This document shows, piece after piece, positions 1-9,214 of a stretch of DNA of 51,064 nucleotides. Position 1 is the first letter of the stretch, and every line of letters begins with the position of its first letter. Source of the stretch: Anaeromyxobacter oryzisoli (GTDB lineage: Bacteria; Myxococcota; Myxococcia; Myxococcales; Anaeromyxobacteraceae); the NCBI RefSeq assembly GCF_022690765.1, contig NZ_JALCZA010000034.1, positions 1-51,064 on the forward strand. The letters run 5' to 3'. Below the pieces are notes generated by a model. That model was not told the DNA's origin and searched no databases. It saw nothing but the letters and a program-made list of their open reading frames with translations. The translations under genes were made by a program, and so were the position numbers.

Positions 1-2
1 AG

Positions 3-2060
3 GGCGACGAGCCGTCCGGCGTGACGCCCGCCGCCGCGGCGGCGCCGGTGCGCCCGGCGTCCGAGACCGCCGCCGGCGCCGCGCGCTCCGAGCCGGGAGC
101 CTCCGCCACCCCGGAGACGCCGCCCGCGCCGCTCACGGCGACCCAGGCCCGGACGCACGCTCGCACCGCGTTCGCGGAGGGCGTCCGGCTCCAGGAGAGC
201 GGCGAGCTGCTCGCCGCCGCGGCGGCGTTCGAGCGCGCGGTCGCGGTCGATCCGAAGCTCGTGTGGGCGCACTTCGACGTGGGCGTCGTCCGGGAGCGGC
301 TCGGCGACGAGGACGGCGCGCGCGCCGCGTACGCGCGGGCCCTCGACGTGGCGCCCGGGTTCGGCCCGGCCGTCCAGAACCTCGTCCGCCTGGAGCTGCG
401 GCGTGGGAAGGGCGCCGCGGCCGAGGCCGAGCTCCGCGCCCGGCTGGAGCGCACGCCGGACGCGGTGGGGCTCCTGAATGGCCTGGCGGAGCTCCACCTC
501 GCCGGCGGGCGCCTCGACCTCGCGGAGGAGGAGTCGCGCCGGGCGCTCAAGGTGGACGAGAAGAACGTGCCCGCGATGGTGAACCTCGCGACCGCCTACC
601 ACCGCAACGGCCGGAACGAGCTCGCGCGGATGGTGCTCGACAACGCGCGGCAGATCGACGATCGCGAGCCCGCGGTGTGGAACCGCCTCGGCTTCGTCGA
701 TCTCGCGCTCGGCAACCGGCCGCAGGCGCTCGAGGACTTCCGCACCGCGGCCGCGCTCCGCTCGGATTACCCCGAGGCGCACGCGAACTACGGCGCGATG
801 CTCGCCGACGCCGAGGACTACCCCGCCGCGGTCGCGGAGCTGGAGCTCGCCGTCCGCTACGCGCCGCGGTCGCCCGGGGTCTGGCTCGACCTCGGCAACG
901 CGTACCGCGGCGACAAGCAGTTCGTGAAGGCCGAGGAGGCCTACCGGAAGGCCGAGGAGCTCGAGCCGGGCCTCGTGGACGTCCAGTACGACCTCGCGGT
1001 GCTCTACCTCGACGGCGACAAGCCCGGGCTCCCCGCGCTGGCGCGCCTCGAGCAGGCGCTGGGCTTCTTCGACACGTACGAGGCGAAGGGCGGCAAGGAC
1101 GCGCGCATCGCCGGATACCGCAAGGACACCGCGCGCGCCATCGATCGCGAGAAGAAGCGGCTCGCGCGCGCCGAGAAGGATCGGCTCCGCAAGGAGGCCG
1201 AGGCGAAGAAGAAGGAGGAGGCGGAGCGCAAGGAGGCCGAGGCGCGGGCCCGCGCGGCCGCCGAGGAGGAGGCGCGGCGCGCGGCGGAGGCGGCCAAGAT
1301 GCCGGCCTCGAGCGGCGCGCCCGCGGCGATCGCGCCGGCGGCGGGGGACGGCTCGCCCGTGACGATTCCGGCCGCGGCACCCGCACCGGCAGCCACGACG
1401 GGCTCGGAGAGCGCGCCGGCACCGGCTGGTGATTCGAGCGCGACGCCTGCGCCCGCCGCGGCGCCTGCACCGGCCGCCGCGCCTGCACCGGCCGCCGCTG
1501 CTGCACCGGCCGCGGGATCCGCACCGGAGACCGCGAGCGCACCCGCGGCAACGACCGCACCGGCGGCGACTCCGACCGCGCCTGCACCGGAGAGCGCGGG
1601 GGCGCCCGCCGCAGCGCCCGTGTCGCAGACGACGACTGCACCGGCGACCGCGAGTGCCCCGGCGGCGCCTGTTCCGACGGCGGCGCCTGTCCCGACGGCG
1701 GCGCCTGTCCCGACAGCGGAGCCTGCCCCGGCGGCCGCAATGGACGCGGCGCCTGCAGCGGGAGCGACGCCCGCGCCGGCGGCCTCCGAGCAGCCGGCTG
1801 CGTCCACAGCGGAGGCCGCGCCCGCACCGGGGGCGACAACCGCGCCGGAGGTGGCACCTGCGCCGACGGTGTCGCCCGCGCCGGCGGCGCCCGTTCCCGC
1901 GGCGACGCCCGCCGCGTCCGCCACGCCGGCCGCGGCCTCCGAAGCGAATCCGGGCGCGGCGCCGCAAACGGACGTCATGGCGGCGCCGGCCGCCGCTCCC
2001 GCGTCTGCTCCGAGCGTGAAGGAACAGGGCGCGGGTGAGGAAAGGAGTGACAACAGATGA
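3..2060 (+). CDS. TPR-repeat protein with Ala/Pro-rich tail (5' end cut by window)
   Basis: The frame is open from base 3 to the window edge, so the true start probably lies outside; the first start-like codon is GTG at 21. Residues about 45-360 (counted from that GTG) form consecutive tetratricopeptide repeats, a scaffold for protein-protein contacts. Residues about 365-420 are a highly charged Lys/Glu/Ala coiled coil, and the rest (about 425-679) is a low-complexity Ala/Pro/Thr tail. The stop overlaps the next gene's ATG (ATGA at 2057-2060), so the two are translationally coupled. With the TonB-like gene downstream this looks like a TPR adaptor of an envelope complex, as found beside TolQR/TonB-type and gliding (Glt) genes in myxobacteria. 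Exact function is inferred only. Confidence 0.85.
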   Translation, partial: GDEPSGVTPAAAAAPVRPASETAAGAARSEPGASATPETPPAPLTATQARTHARTAFAEGVRLQESGELLAAAAAFERAVAVDPKLVWAHFDVGVVRERLGDEDGARAAYARALDVAPGFGPAVQNLVRLELRRGKGAAAEAELRARLERTPDAVGLLNGLAELHLAGGRLDLAEEESRRALKVDEKNVPAMVNLATAYHRNGRNELARMVLDNARQIDDREPAVWNRLGFVDLALGNRPQALEDFRTAAALRSDYPEAHANYGAMLADAEDYPAAVAELELAVRYAPRSPGVWLDLGNAYRGDKQFVKAEEAYRKAEELEPGLVDVQYDLAVLYLDGDKPGLPALARLEQALGFFDTYEAKGGKDARIAGYRKDTARAIDREKKRLARAEKDRLRKEAEAKKKEEAERKEAEARARAAAEEEARRAAEAAKMPASSGAPAAIAPAAGDGSPVTIPAAAPAPAATTGSESAPAPAGDSSATPAPAAAPAPAAAPAPAAAAAPAAGSAPETASAPAATTAPAATPTAPAPESAGAPAAAPVSQTTTAPATASAPAAPVPTAAPVPTAAPVPTAEPAPAAAMDAAPAAGATPAPAASEQPAASTAEAAPAPGATTAPEVAPAPTVSPAPAAPVPAATPAASATPAAASEANPGAAPQTDVMAAPAAAPASAPSVKEQGAGEERSDNR

Positions 2061-2359
2061 CGGCCAGGCGTGCGCTTGTAGCGGTCTTCCTCGCCGTGCT
2101 AACGATCGGTGCGGCCCCCGCCGGGGCGCAGAGCGCGGACGCCGAGAAGGGCGCCGCGGCGAAGAAGGAGGGCACCGCGGCGAAGAAGGAAGGCCCGCGG
2201 AAGGTCATCCAGGTCGAGGAGCTCAAGGTGGAGGGCCGGATCCAGAAGCCCCAGGCGATGTTCCTCATGCCCAGGGCGAACTTGAGCTACGGAGACCTCG
2301 ATCGCTCGGAGCCGTTCGTGCCGAAGGTGAAGAGCGCGGTGCAGAAGAGCCCGTTCTAG
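2057..2359 (+). CDS. small secreted protein of unknown function in AgmX-type operon
   Basis: This 100-residue protein starts with a signal peptide (positive start, hydrophobic stretch at residues 6-20, cleavage after an AGAQ-like site near residue 24). A Lys/Ala/Glu-rich linker follows (about 28-48), then a conserved-looking stretch ending in KSPF. The ATG overlaps the stop of the TPR gene by 4 bases and AAAGGAG lies about 10 bases before it, which fixes the start. The next gene begins 25 bases downstream, so it sits inside an operon between a TPR protein and a TonB-like protein. A small periplasmic or outer-membrane linker subunit is plausible. I recognise no named family. Confidence 0.8.
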   Translation: MTARRALVAVFLAVLTIGAAPAGAQSADAEKGAAAKKEGTAAKKEGPRKVIQVEELKVEGRIQKPQAMFLMPRANLSYGDLDRSEPFVPKVKSAVQKSPF

Positions 2360-2384
2360 CAGGGGCGAGGAGCAGGGGAGCGCG

Positions 2385-3719
2385 ATGGCGGCTCAGCAGC
2401 GGAAGGTCCTCCGCGTCGGGGTGATCCGGGGCGGACAGATCGTCGAGGAGCGCGTGCTCCCGGCGAACCAGCCCGTTTCGATCGGCACCGCGTCGACGAA
2501 CACGATCGTCGTCCCGTCGGCGAAGCTTCCGGCGTCGACGCAGGTGTTCGCCTGCCGGGGAGGGCAGTACGCGCTCCTGTTCGCGGAGGGGACGCAGGGA
2601 CGGATCGAGGGCGGGCAGGGCAGCGCCGCGGACCTCTCCGCGCTCGTCTCGCAGGGGCGCGCGAAGCCGCAGGGGGCAGGGCTCGCCGTGCCGGTCCGCG
2701 AGGACGAGCAGGGCAAGCTCGTCCTCGGCGACGTCACCGTGCTCTGGCAGTTCATGGCCCCCGCCGCCGAGGCGCCGAAGGCCGTCCTGAAGAGCAACCA
2801 CTTCCAGAGCATGGACCGGCTGTTCGTGTCCGTGCTGGTCGGCTCCTTCCTGCTCCACTCCGGCGTGTACGTCGCCCTCGCGAACACGGAGCTCCCGAAG
2901 GAGGTCACGCTCGAGGAGATCCCGGAGCGCTTCGCCAAGGTGCTCATCCCCGACAAGCTCCCGAAGCCGCCCCAGGCCGAGGAGAAGAAGGCCGAGGAGG
3001 TCACCGAGGCGAAGGCCGAGGCGAAGAAGCAGCGGGAGGAGAAGAAGGCCGCCGAGGCACCCGAGCAGACCGCGGAGCGGAAGGCGGCGCGCGCGGCCGC
3101 GGTCGCGAAGGCCGTCCAGTCGAAGGGCATCCTGAAGGTCCTCGGCGCGCTCGGCCCGAGCACCGGCGGCGGCGCGGTCGCCGACGTCTTCGGCTCGGGC
3201 GGAGGCATGGGCGACGTCGCCTCGGCGCTCTCCGGCGCCGGCGGCGTCGCGGTCGCGACCGATCCCGGCGCGGGTGGCGGCCGGAAGGGCGGCGGGGAGG
3301 GTGGGAAGGCGTCCATCGGCGCCCTCGCCACGACCGGCGGCGGCTCGGTGGGCTACGGCGCCAAGGCCGAGGTCAACGTGAAGGTGTCCGGCTCCGTCCA
3401 GGCGGACGAGGCGGAGGTGGACTCCTCCGAGATCGACCAGGGGCGGCTCGCGAGCTTCGTCCGCGCGCGCATGGGGCTCATCAAGGCCTGCTACGAGAAC
3501 GCGCTGAAGCGGAACCCGAGCCTCAAGGGCAAGGTCTCGATCCGCTTCACCATCCTCGAGACCGGCGGCCTCGCGGACATCTCCGCCGCGGTGAACACGC
3601 TCGCGACGCCGGAGGTGGCCTCCTGCATCGTGGGCACGATGCGGACCTGGCGGACGCAGTTCAAGCCGTCCGGCCCGGTCACGGTCGAGTATCCGTTCGT
3701 CTTCTCCCCGACGAACTAG
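2385..3719 (+). CDS. TonB-like protein with AgmX/PglI C-terminal domain
   Basis: This 444-residue protein has four parts. Residues 1-115 form a beta-rich cytoplasmic domain resembling the FHA-like N-terminus of AgmX/GltG-type proteins. One membrane helix spans about 146-166. A Lys/Glu/Ala-rich helical stalk (about 180-240) and a Gly-rich linker (about 255-325) follow, and a C-terminal globular domain occupies about 350-444. The C-terminus carries the hallmark KACYENAL motif, a later conserved Cys (ASCIVGTM) and the ending VEYPFVFSP, all typical of the myxobacterial AgmX/PglI tail. Such proteins connect inner-membrane motors to the outer envelope, as GltG/GltJ do in Myxococcus. The motor subunits are not in the window. 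Family placement is firm; the specific role is inferred. Confidence 0.85.
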   Translation: MAAQQRKVLRVGVIRGGQIVEERVLPANQPVSIGTASTNTIVVPSAKLPASTQVFACRGGQYALLFAEGTQGRIEGGQGSAADLSALVSQGRAKPQGAGLAVPVREDEQGKLVLGDVTVLWQFMAPAAEAPKAVLKSNHFQSMDRLFVSVLVGSFLLHSGVYVALANTELPKEVTLEEIPERFAKVLIPDKLPKPPQAEEKKAEEVTEAKAEAKKQREEKKAAEAPEQTAERKAARAAAVAKAVQSKGILKVLGALGPSTGGGAVADVFGSGGGMGDVASALSGAGGVAVATDPGAGGGRKGGGEGGKASIGALATTGGGSVGYGAKAEVNVKVSGSVQADEAEVDSSEIDQGRLASFVRARMGLIKACYENALKRNPSLKGKVSIRFTILETGGLADISAAVNTLATPEVASCIVGTMRTWRTQFKPSGPVTVEYPFVFSPTN

Positions 3720-3785
3720 GACGGCGCCGCGCGAGGTCGCCGTCCCGGCGACCTCCGCGAGCTCTGCCAGGGGGCAGGATCGGCG

Positions 3786-6700
3786 ATGAAAGAGCTCCTC
3801 CTCGCGGTCGCGCTCGGAGCGGGCGCCCTCTCCAACTTCCCACGCGAGTCCGGCGGTCGGATCTCGCACCCCGCCATCGGCGTCGTCGTGGGCGGCGCGC
3901 CCGCGGTGATCGTCCCCGCGGGCGAGCTCCTCACCGCGTTCCACGCCGGCGGCAAGACGCCGGCCGGCTTCCCGTTCCTGCTCGGGATGGACGAGGTCGC
4001 GAGCGGCGCCGCCGCCGCGGCCGACATGGACGGGGACGGGCGGGCCGAGATCGCGGTCGCGACGGCGTCCGGGAAGATCTTCCTGTGGAGCGGCGCGGTG
4101 GTCCCCGGGTACCCGGTCGCGACCGTCGGGGCGGGGGTGAAGGCCGGGGTGTCGTTCGGCGACGTGGACGGCGACGGGCGCCCCGAGCTCCTCGTCGGCG
4201 ACGACCAGGGCCGGATCCACGCGTTCAAGAAGGGCGGCGCCGAGGCGCGGGGCTATCCGGTCCAGGTCGGGCGCGCGATCACGAGCCCCGTCTCCGCCTC
4301 GAGCTTCGGCGGCGGACGCGCGATCGCGGCCGGCTGCGGGGACGGACGCGTCGTGGTCCTCGACGCCGCCACCGGCAGGCCGCGGCCGGGGTTCCCGCTC
4401 GCCACCCACTTCACCGTGTCCGGCGCGCCCATCTTCGTGGACCTGGACGACGACGGCGAGATGGACCTCGTCGTGGCGAGCCAGGACTTCTCGGTCTACG
4501 CGGTGAACGCCAAGGGCGAGCCCCTCCCCGGGTTCCCGGTCTCCGCCGGCTACCGGCTCTACGAGGCGCCCGCGATCGCGGACCTCGACGGCGACGGCCG
4601 GCTCGACGTGGTGTTCGCCTCGGCCGACGGCTTCGTCCACGCGGTGGACCGGACCGGCAAGGCGCTCAAGGGCTTCCCGGCGCGGGTCGGCGCGCGCCTC
4701 TTCGGCGGCGCCGTGATCGGCGACGTCGATCGTGACGGCGCCCTCGACGTGGTCGTGGCGACCGCGGACGGCGCCGTCCACGCCCTCTCGCGGACGGGCA
4801 AGCCGCTCGCCGGCTTCCCCGCGGCGGCCGCGGGCGAGGCGACGGCGACGCCGCTCCTCTACGATCTCGCCGGCGACGGGTCGCTCTCGGCGTTCGTCGG
4901 GGTGTCGTCGGGTGCGCTGCACGCGGTCCGCGCCCCGCGCCTCGGCCCGGGGGTGGCCGCCGCGCCCTGGCCCGGGCCCGGCCGCGACGCCGCGCGGAGC
5001 GGCCGCTACGGGCCGAACCCGCCGACGTACAAGGACCTGAAGCTCGAGCCCGCCCGCCCGCGGGTGGGCGACGCCCTCGGCGCCCGCTGGCGCGGCGTGT
5101 GGCTCGACGCCGGCCCCGGCGAGAAGCTCGCCACGCCGCGCATCGAGTGGTTCCGCGACGGCCAGCCGGTGAAGGAGCTCGAGGGGCGGCGCGATCTCCC
5201 GGCCGGCACGGCGCGGCGCGGCCAGCGCTGGCGCTTCGTCCTGTCGCAGCCGAAGGGCGACTCCCGCGCGGAGGGGCCCGAGGTGACGATCGCCGACACC
5301 GCGCCGGGCGCGGCGCAGGTCGCGCTCGAGCCCGCGCACCCGACCCGCGGCGCGGCGGTCAAGGCGGTGATCGCCCGCCCCGCGGCGGACGCCGACGGCG
5401 ACGCGCTCACCTACCGGATCGAGTGGCTGCAGGATGGGGCCGAGACCGGGATCACCGGCGAGACGTTCCCGGGCGACCGGATGAAGAAGGGGGCGCTCCT
5501 GGCCGCCCGCGTGGTCGCCTCGGACGGCGAGCTCCAGGGGCCGGCCGGGATCGCGCAGGCGCGCGTCGCCGACACCGCGCCGGGCGGGGTGAAGGTCGCG
5601 CTCGAGCCGCAGCAGCCGAGCCGCACGGAGCCGGTGCGGGCTCGCGTCGCCGCGCCCGCGCTGGACGTGGACGGCGACCCGATCGCCTATCACTACAGGT
5701 GGAAGGTCAACGGCGAGGTCCGGAACGTCCCCCTCGCCTCGGCCGAGCTCCCCGCCGGCCTCTTCCGCAAGCACCAGAAGGTCACGGTCGAGGCGCGCGC
5801 CTTCGACGGCGACCTCGAGGGCCCGCCCGCCTCCGCCGAGGTCGAGGCGAGGAACTCGCCGCCGACGGCCCCCCGGGTCGTGATCCTGCCCGAGCGCCCG
5901 CGGAAGGGCGACGCCCTGCGGGCCGCCTTCGCGGCGTCGGCCGTGGACGCGGACGCCGATCCGCTCTCGTACCGCTTCACCTGGCGCAAGAACGGCCAGC
6001 CGCTCCCGGTCGCCGGCGACGGCCGCGAGGTGCCCGGGACCGAGGTCGCGCGCGGCGATCGGTTCGAGGTCGCCGTGGTCCCGAACGACGGCGAGGTGGA
6101 CGGCCCCGCGGGCGTCGCCAGCGTCGCAGTGGTGAACACCCCGCCGACGTCCCCCCGCGTCGCCATCGAGCCGGCCCACCCGAAGGGCGGCGAGACCTTG
6201 AAGCTCGTGGTGGTCGAGCCGGCTCGGGACGTGGACGGCGACGCGGTCCGGCTCGGCATCGCGTGGACGCGCGAAGGGCGCCCCACGGGCACCGGCGCGG
6301 AGACCCTCGCGCCCACCGAGTTCAAGAAGCACGATCGCGTGCGCGTGGTCGTCACGCCGCGCGACGGCGAGGAGGCCGGCGAGCCGGCAGCCTACGAGGT
6401 GGTGGTGGACGACGCCGCGCCCACGGCGCCGGTCGTGGCGTTCCCGTCGGAGCGCCACACCGTCACCGCGCCGCTCCGGGTCGCGCTCGAGAAGAAGGCC
6501 CAGGACGCCGACGGCGACGAGCTCCGCTACCGCTACCGCTGGCTCAGGGACGGCGCGCCCATCGCGCAGCCGGACGGGACCGAGACCTCCCGGTCGGCGC
6601 CGTTCTGGACCGCCGCGGCCGAGGTCCCCACCACGCAGCTCGCGAAGGGGCAGCGCTGGGAGGTCGAGGTCCAGGCCTTCGACGGCGAGCAGTACGGCCC

Positions 6701-8456
6701 CTCCGCGCGCGCGGCGACGACGATCGTGAACAGCCCGCCGCCCGTCCCGAAGATCGCCTTCGCGCCGGCGCGCCCGCGCCGCGTGGACGGGCTCGCGCTC
6801 GCCATCACGCAGGCGCCCGACGCGGACGACGACGTGATCCGCTATCGCTACGCCTGGACGCGCAACGGCGAGCGCTGGGAGACGCCGCCCGATCAGGCGC
6901 AGATCCCGCGCGGCGTCGCGAAGAAGGGCGAGCGCTGGGGCGTCGAGGTCGTGGCGAGCGACGGCGAGGCCGACGCTCCCGCGACGCGCCTCGAGGTCAC
7001 CATCTCGGACACGGCGCCGGGCCCGACGGCGGTCTCGCTCTGCGACGGGCCGGTCCCCGCCGGCACCGTGCTCCAGGCGCGCGTCGCCGCGACGTCGGCC
7101 GACGCCGACGGCGATCCCGTCAGCTACCGGCACGACTGGAGCGTGAACGGCTGGCCGGTGGCGGCGATGCAGGGCCAGGCCCGGCTCACCACGCCCGCGA
7201 TCCGCAAGCACGACCTCGTCCGGGCGGTGGTCACGCCCACCGACGGCGAGCTCTCCGGCCCGCCCGCGGTCGCGGAGTGCCGGGTGGTGAACACCCCGCC
7301 CACGGCGCCGTCCGTCGTCCTCGAGCCGGCCGAGCCGACCGCGGGCTCCGGCGTGCGGGCCGTGATCCGCAAGCCGTCGTCCGACCTGGACGGCGACGCC
7401 ATCGTCTACCGCTACGCCTGGACCCGCAACGGCCTCCCGACCCCGCACGCGGGCGCCGCCATCCCGGCGGCGGTCCTGCGCCACGGCGAGGTGTGGCGCG
7501 TCACGGTGACCCCGTTCGACGGGGAGGCGGAGGGCGCGCCGGTGGAGGTCACCGCGACGGTGAAGAACACGCCGCCGCCGGCCCCCTCGGTCCTGCTCCG
7601 CCCCGCCGCGGCCGTGGTCGGACAGGTGCTCACCTGCGACGCGCAGGTGCCGCAGCGAGACGCGGACCAGGAGCCGATCACCGTCCGTTACCGCTGGTAT
7701 CGGAACGACCGGCTCGAGGCGATCGCGGAGGACCGCCCGGTCCTCCCCGCGGGCGTGATCCATCGGGACGAGCGCTGGAAGTGCGAGGCCTGGTCGAGCG
7801 ACGGCCACGCGGAGAGCGCGCGCGTGAGCGCCCAGCTCACGGTGAAGGACAGCCCGCCGGCGGCGCCGCAGGTGGTGGTCGAGCCGGCGCGGGCGCGGAA
7901 GGCGGACGACCTCGTGTGCCGGATCGCGGCGCCGTCCGCCGATCCGGACGGGGACTCGGTGACGTACGCGTACGCGTGGTGGCGCGACGAGCGGCCCATG
8001 CCCGCCGGCGCCGATCCGGCCCGGATCGAGTCCTCCCGGATCGCCAAGGGGCAGCGGTGGCGCTGCGCGGCCACCCCGACGGACGGGACGCTCGCCGGGC
8101 CTGCGGGCACCGGCGAGCGGGTCGTCGCGAACACGCCGCCGGGACCGGCGCGTGTCCGGCTCGAGCCGGAGTCCCCTCACGGCAACCAGACGCTCAGGTG
8201 CGCCGTGGTCGATCCCTCCGAAGACGCCGATCGTGACGCGGTGCGGTATCGGATCGCCTGGTTCCGGAACGGGTCGGCCCAGCCGTTCGCGGAGACCTCG
8301 CAGGAGGTGCCTGCACGTCTCGTGAGGGCCGGTGATCGCTGGCGTTGCGAGGTGGTCCCCACGGATGGAACCGACGACGGCCCGCTCGCGGGGAGCGAGG
8401 AGGTCCTGGTGGGCCCCGGTCCGGAGGACGCCCTGTCGGCGGCAGGGGGACCGTGA
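3786..8456 (+). CDS. giant FG-GAP propeller plus tandem Ig-like repeat protein
   Basis: This 1556-residue protein starts with a short hydrophobic leader (residues 4-16), suggesting export. Residues about 60-390 hold six or seven FG-GAP/VCBS blades, each with a Ca-binding-type DxDGDG loop (for example DMDGDGRAE, DVDGDGRPE, DLDGDGRLD). Residues about 415-1550 hold twelve tandem Ig/cadherin-like domains of about 93 residues with the core D-x-DGD-x5-Y-x-W, the first one divergent. It lies 66 bases after the AgmX-type gene with GGGGGCAGGA before the ATG, so it probably belongs to the same operon. The shape suits an elongated periplasmic or surface fibre binding polymer or partners. The last three repeats each carry a Cys pair absent from most others. 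No specific function is recognised. Confidence 0.88.
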   Translation: MKELLLAVALGAGALSNFPRESGGRISHPAIGVVVGGAPAVIVPAGELLTAFHAGGKTPAGFPFLLGMDEVASGAAAAADMDGDGRAEIAVATASGKIFLWSGAVVPGYPVATVGAGVKAGVSFGDVDGDGRPELLVGDDQGRIHAFKKGGAEARGYPVQVGRAITSPVSASSFGGGRAIAAGCGDGRVVVLDAATGRPRPGFPLATHFTVSGAPIFVDLDDDGEMDLVVASQDFSVYAVNAKGEPLPGFPVSAGYRLYEAPAIADLDGDGRLDVVFASADGFVHAVDRTGKALKGFPARVGARLFGGAVIGDVDRDGALDVVVATADGAVHALSRTGKPLAGFPAAAAGEATATPLLYDLAGDGSLSAFVGVSSGALHAVRAPRLGPGVAAAPWPGPGRDAARSGRYGPNPPTYKDLKLEPARPRVGDALGARWRGVWLDAGPGEKLATPRIEWFRDGQPVKELEGRRDLPAGTARRGQRWRFVLSQPKGDSRAEGPEVTIADTAPGAAQVALEPAHPTRGAAVKAVIARPAADADGDALTYRIEWLQDGAETGITGETFPGDRMKKGALLAARVVASDGELQGPAGIAQARVADTAPGGVKVALEPQQPSRTEPVRARVAAPALDVDGDPIAYHYRWKVNGEVRNVPLASAELPAGLFRKHQKVTVEARAFDGDLEGPPASAEVEARNSPPTAPRVVILPERPRKGDALRAAFAASAVDADADPLSYRFTWRKNGQPLPVAGDGREVPGTEVARGDRFEVAVVPNDGEVDGPAGVASVAVVNTPPTSPRVAIEPAHPKGGETLKLVVVEPARDVDGDAVRLGIAWTREGRPTGTGAETLAPTEFKKHDRVRVVVTPRDGEEAGEPAAYEVVVDDAAPTAPVVAFPSERHTVTAPLRVALEKKAQDADGDELRYRYRWLRDGAPIAQPDGTETSRSAPFWTAAAEVPTTQLAKGQRWEVEVQAFDGEQYGPSARAATTIVNSPPPVPKIAFAPARPRRVDGLALAITQAPDADDDVIRYRYAWTRNGERWETPPDQAQIPRGVAKKGERWGVEVVASDGEADAPATRLEVTISDTAPGPTAVSLCDGPVPAGTVLQARVAATSADADGDPVSYRHDWSVNGWPVAAMQGQARLTTPAIRKHDLVRAVVTPTDGELSGPPAVAECRVVNTPPTAPSVVLEPAEPTAGSGVRAVIRKPSSDLDGDAIVYRYAWTRNGLPTPHAGAAIPAAVLRHGEVWRVTVTPFDGEAEGAPVEVTATVKNTPPPAPSVLLRPAAAVVGQVLTCDAQVPQRDADQEPITVRYRWYRNDRLEAIAEDRPVLPAGVIHRDERWKCEAWSSDGHAESARVSAQLTVKDSPPAAPQVVVEPARARKADDLVCRIAAPSADPDGDSVTYAYAWWRDERPMPAGADPARIESSRIAKGQRWRCAATPTDGTLAGPAGTGERVVANTPPGPARVRLEPESPHGNQTLRCAVVDPSEDADRDAVRYRIAWFRNGSAQPFAETSQEVPARLVRAGDRWRCEVVPTDGTDDGPLAGSEEVLVGPGPEDALSAAGGP

Positions 8457-8470
8457 GGACGATCCCTCGG

Positions 8471-8499
8471 TTGACCTGTCGCTCCCAACTATGTAGTCT
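8471..8499 (+). promoter_or_regulatory. sigma-70-type promoter
   Basis: TTGACC (8471-8476) and TAGTCT (8494-8499) are separated by 17 bases, matching the primary sigma factor consensus at 5 of 6 and 4 of 6 positions. It starts 15 bases after the FG-GAP gene and about 45 bases before the GTG at 8543, in an unusually AT-rich patch. It would begin the transcription unit of the secreted protein, barrel and export lipoprotein. Confidence 0.55.
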
Positions 8500-8542
8500 T
8501 TCCGGGAATTTCTTTCGGGTGCGCCCAGGTGGGGAGATCATC

Positions 8543-9100
8543 GTGAGCCGCAAGATCGCTGGCCTGCTCGTCGCGTCGGCCCTGCTCGTCGGGAACGCGT
8601 CCGCCCAGACGGTTTCGTACGTCACGGGTGGGAACCCGGCGGGTCTGTCGGACAAGCAGAAGCTCGAGCGGGCCAGCGAGAACCTCGATCGCATGAAGGC
8701 GGCCCTGCGGCAGGTGCTCGGGCGGGTCGAGGAAGCTCGCAACGAGAAGGACGTCGTGAAGCTGAACTGCGTGAACGAGAAGCTCACGCAGATCAAGGCG
8801 CTCCTGAAGGTCGCGGAGCAGGCGGACATCGCCCTCCGCGAGGCGATCGCGATGAACGACGCGGGGAGCGACGCCGAGTACTCGAAGGTCGGGATCGCGC
8901 GGACGAAGGTGGACGCCCTCCGCGGCGACGCCGATCAGTGCATCGGTCAGCTCGCGTACGTGGTGGACGAGCGGACCACCGTCGAGGTCCAGCAGCCAGA
9001 GGGGCTGCCAGGGCGGGACGTGACGAACAACCGGCCGCCGCCGCTGCCGTCGGTGCCGGCGCCGATCGTCCGTCCACCTGCAGCGAGCAGGTTCTACTAG
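8543..9100 (+). CDS. small secreted helical protein of unknown function
   Basis: The chosen start is GTG at 8543, preceded by GGGGAG at 8531-8536; it gives a 185-residue protein beginning with a clean signal peptide (SRKIAGLLVASALLVGNASAQ). The mature part is mainly amphipathic helix (about residues 35-135), with two Cys about 60 residues apart (NCVNE and QCIGQ) that could form a disulphide. It ends in a Pro-rich tail (about 150-185). It has its own promoter and is followed at 114 bases by the outer-membrane barrel gene, so a periplasmic helper of the export pair is possible. An in-frame extension upstream would overlap the previous gene and is unlikely. Confidence 0.8.
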   Translation: MSRKIAGLLVASALLVGNASAQTVSYVTGGNPAGLSDKQKLERASENLDRMKAALRQVLGRVEEARNEKDVVKLNCVNEKLTQIKALLKVAEQADIALREAIAMNDAGSDAEYSKVGIARTKVDALRGDADQCIGQLAYVVDERTTVEVQQPEGLPGRDVTNNRPPPLPSVPAPIVRPPAASRFY

Positions 9101-9214
9101 GCGGCCGAACGAGGCGGGGACGCCGGAGCACCGCATGAGCTCCGGCCAGGCGGAGGTCGGCCGGTCCTCCGGGACAGCAGCGGTTCCTCGCGACGCGAGG
9201 GGAGCGTGACGGGA

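Noticed and set aside
2265-8180. A 1971-codon open frame on the minus strand across the AgmX-type and FG-GAP genes
   Set aside because: It is Arg/Gly/Pro-rich without any domain, and the plus strand is clearly coding there. High third-position GC keeps the antisense frame free of stops.
9206-9214. GTG at 9206 as start of the barrel gene
   Set aside because: It would leave only one base between the Shine-Dalgarno and the start; ATG at 9215 has normal spacing and keeps the signal peptide.
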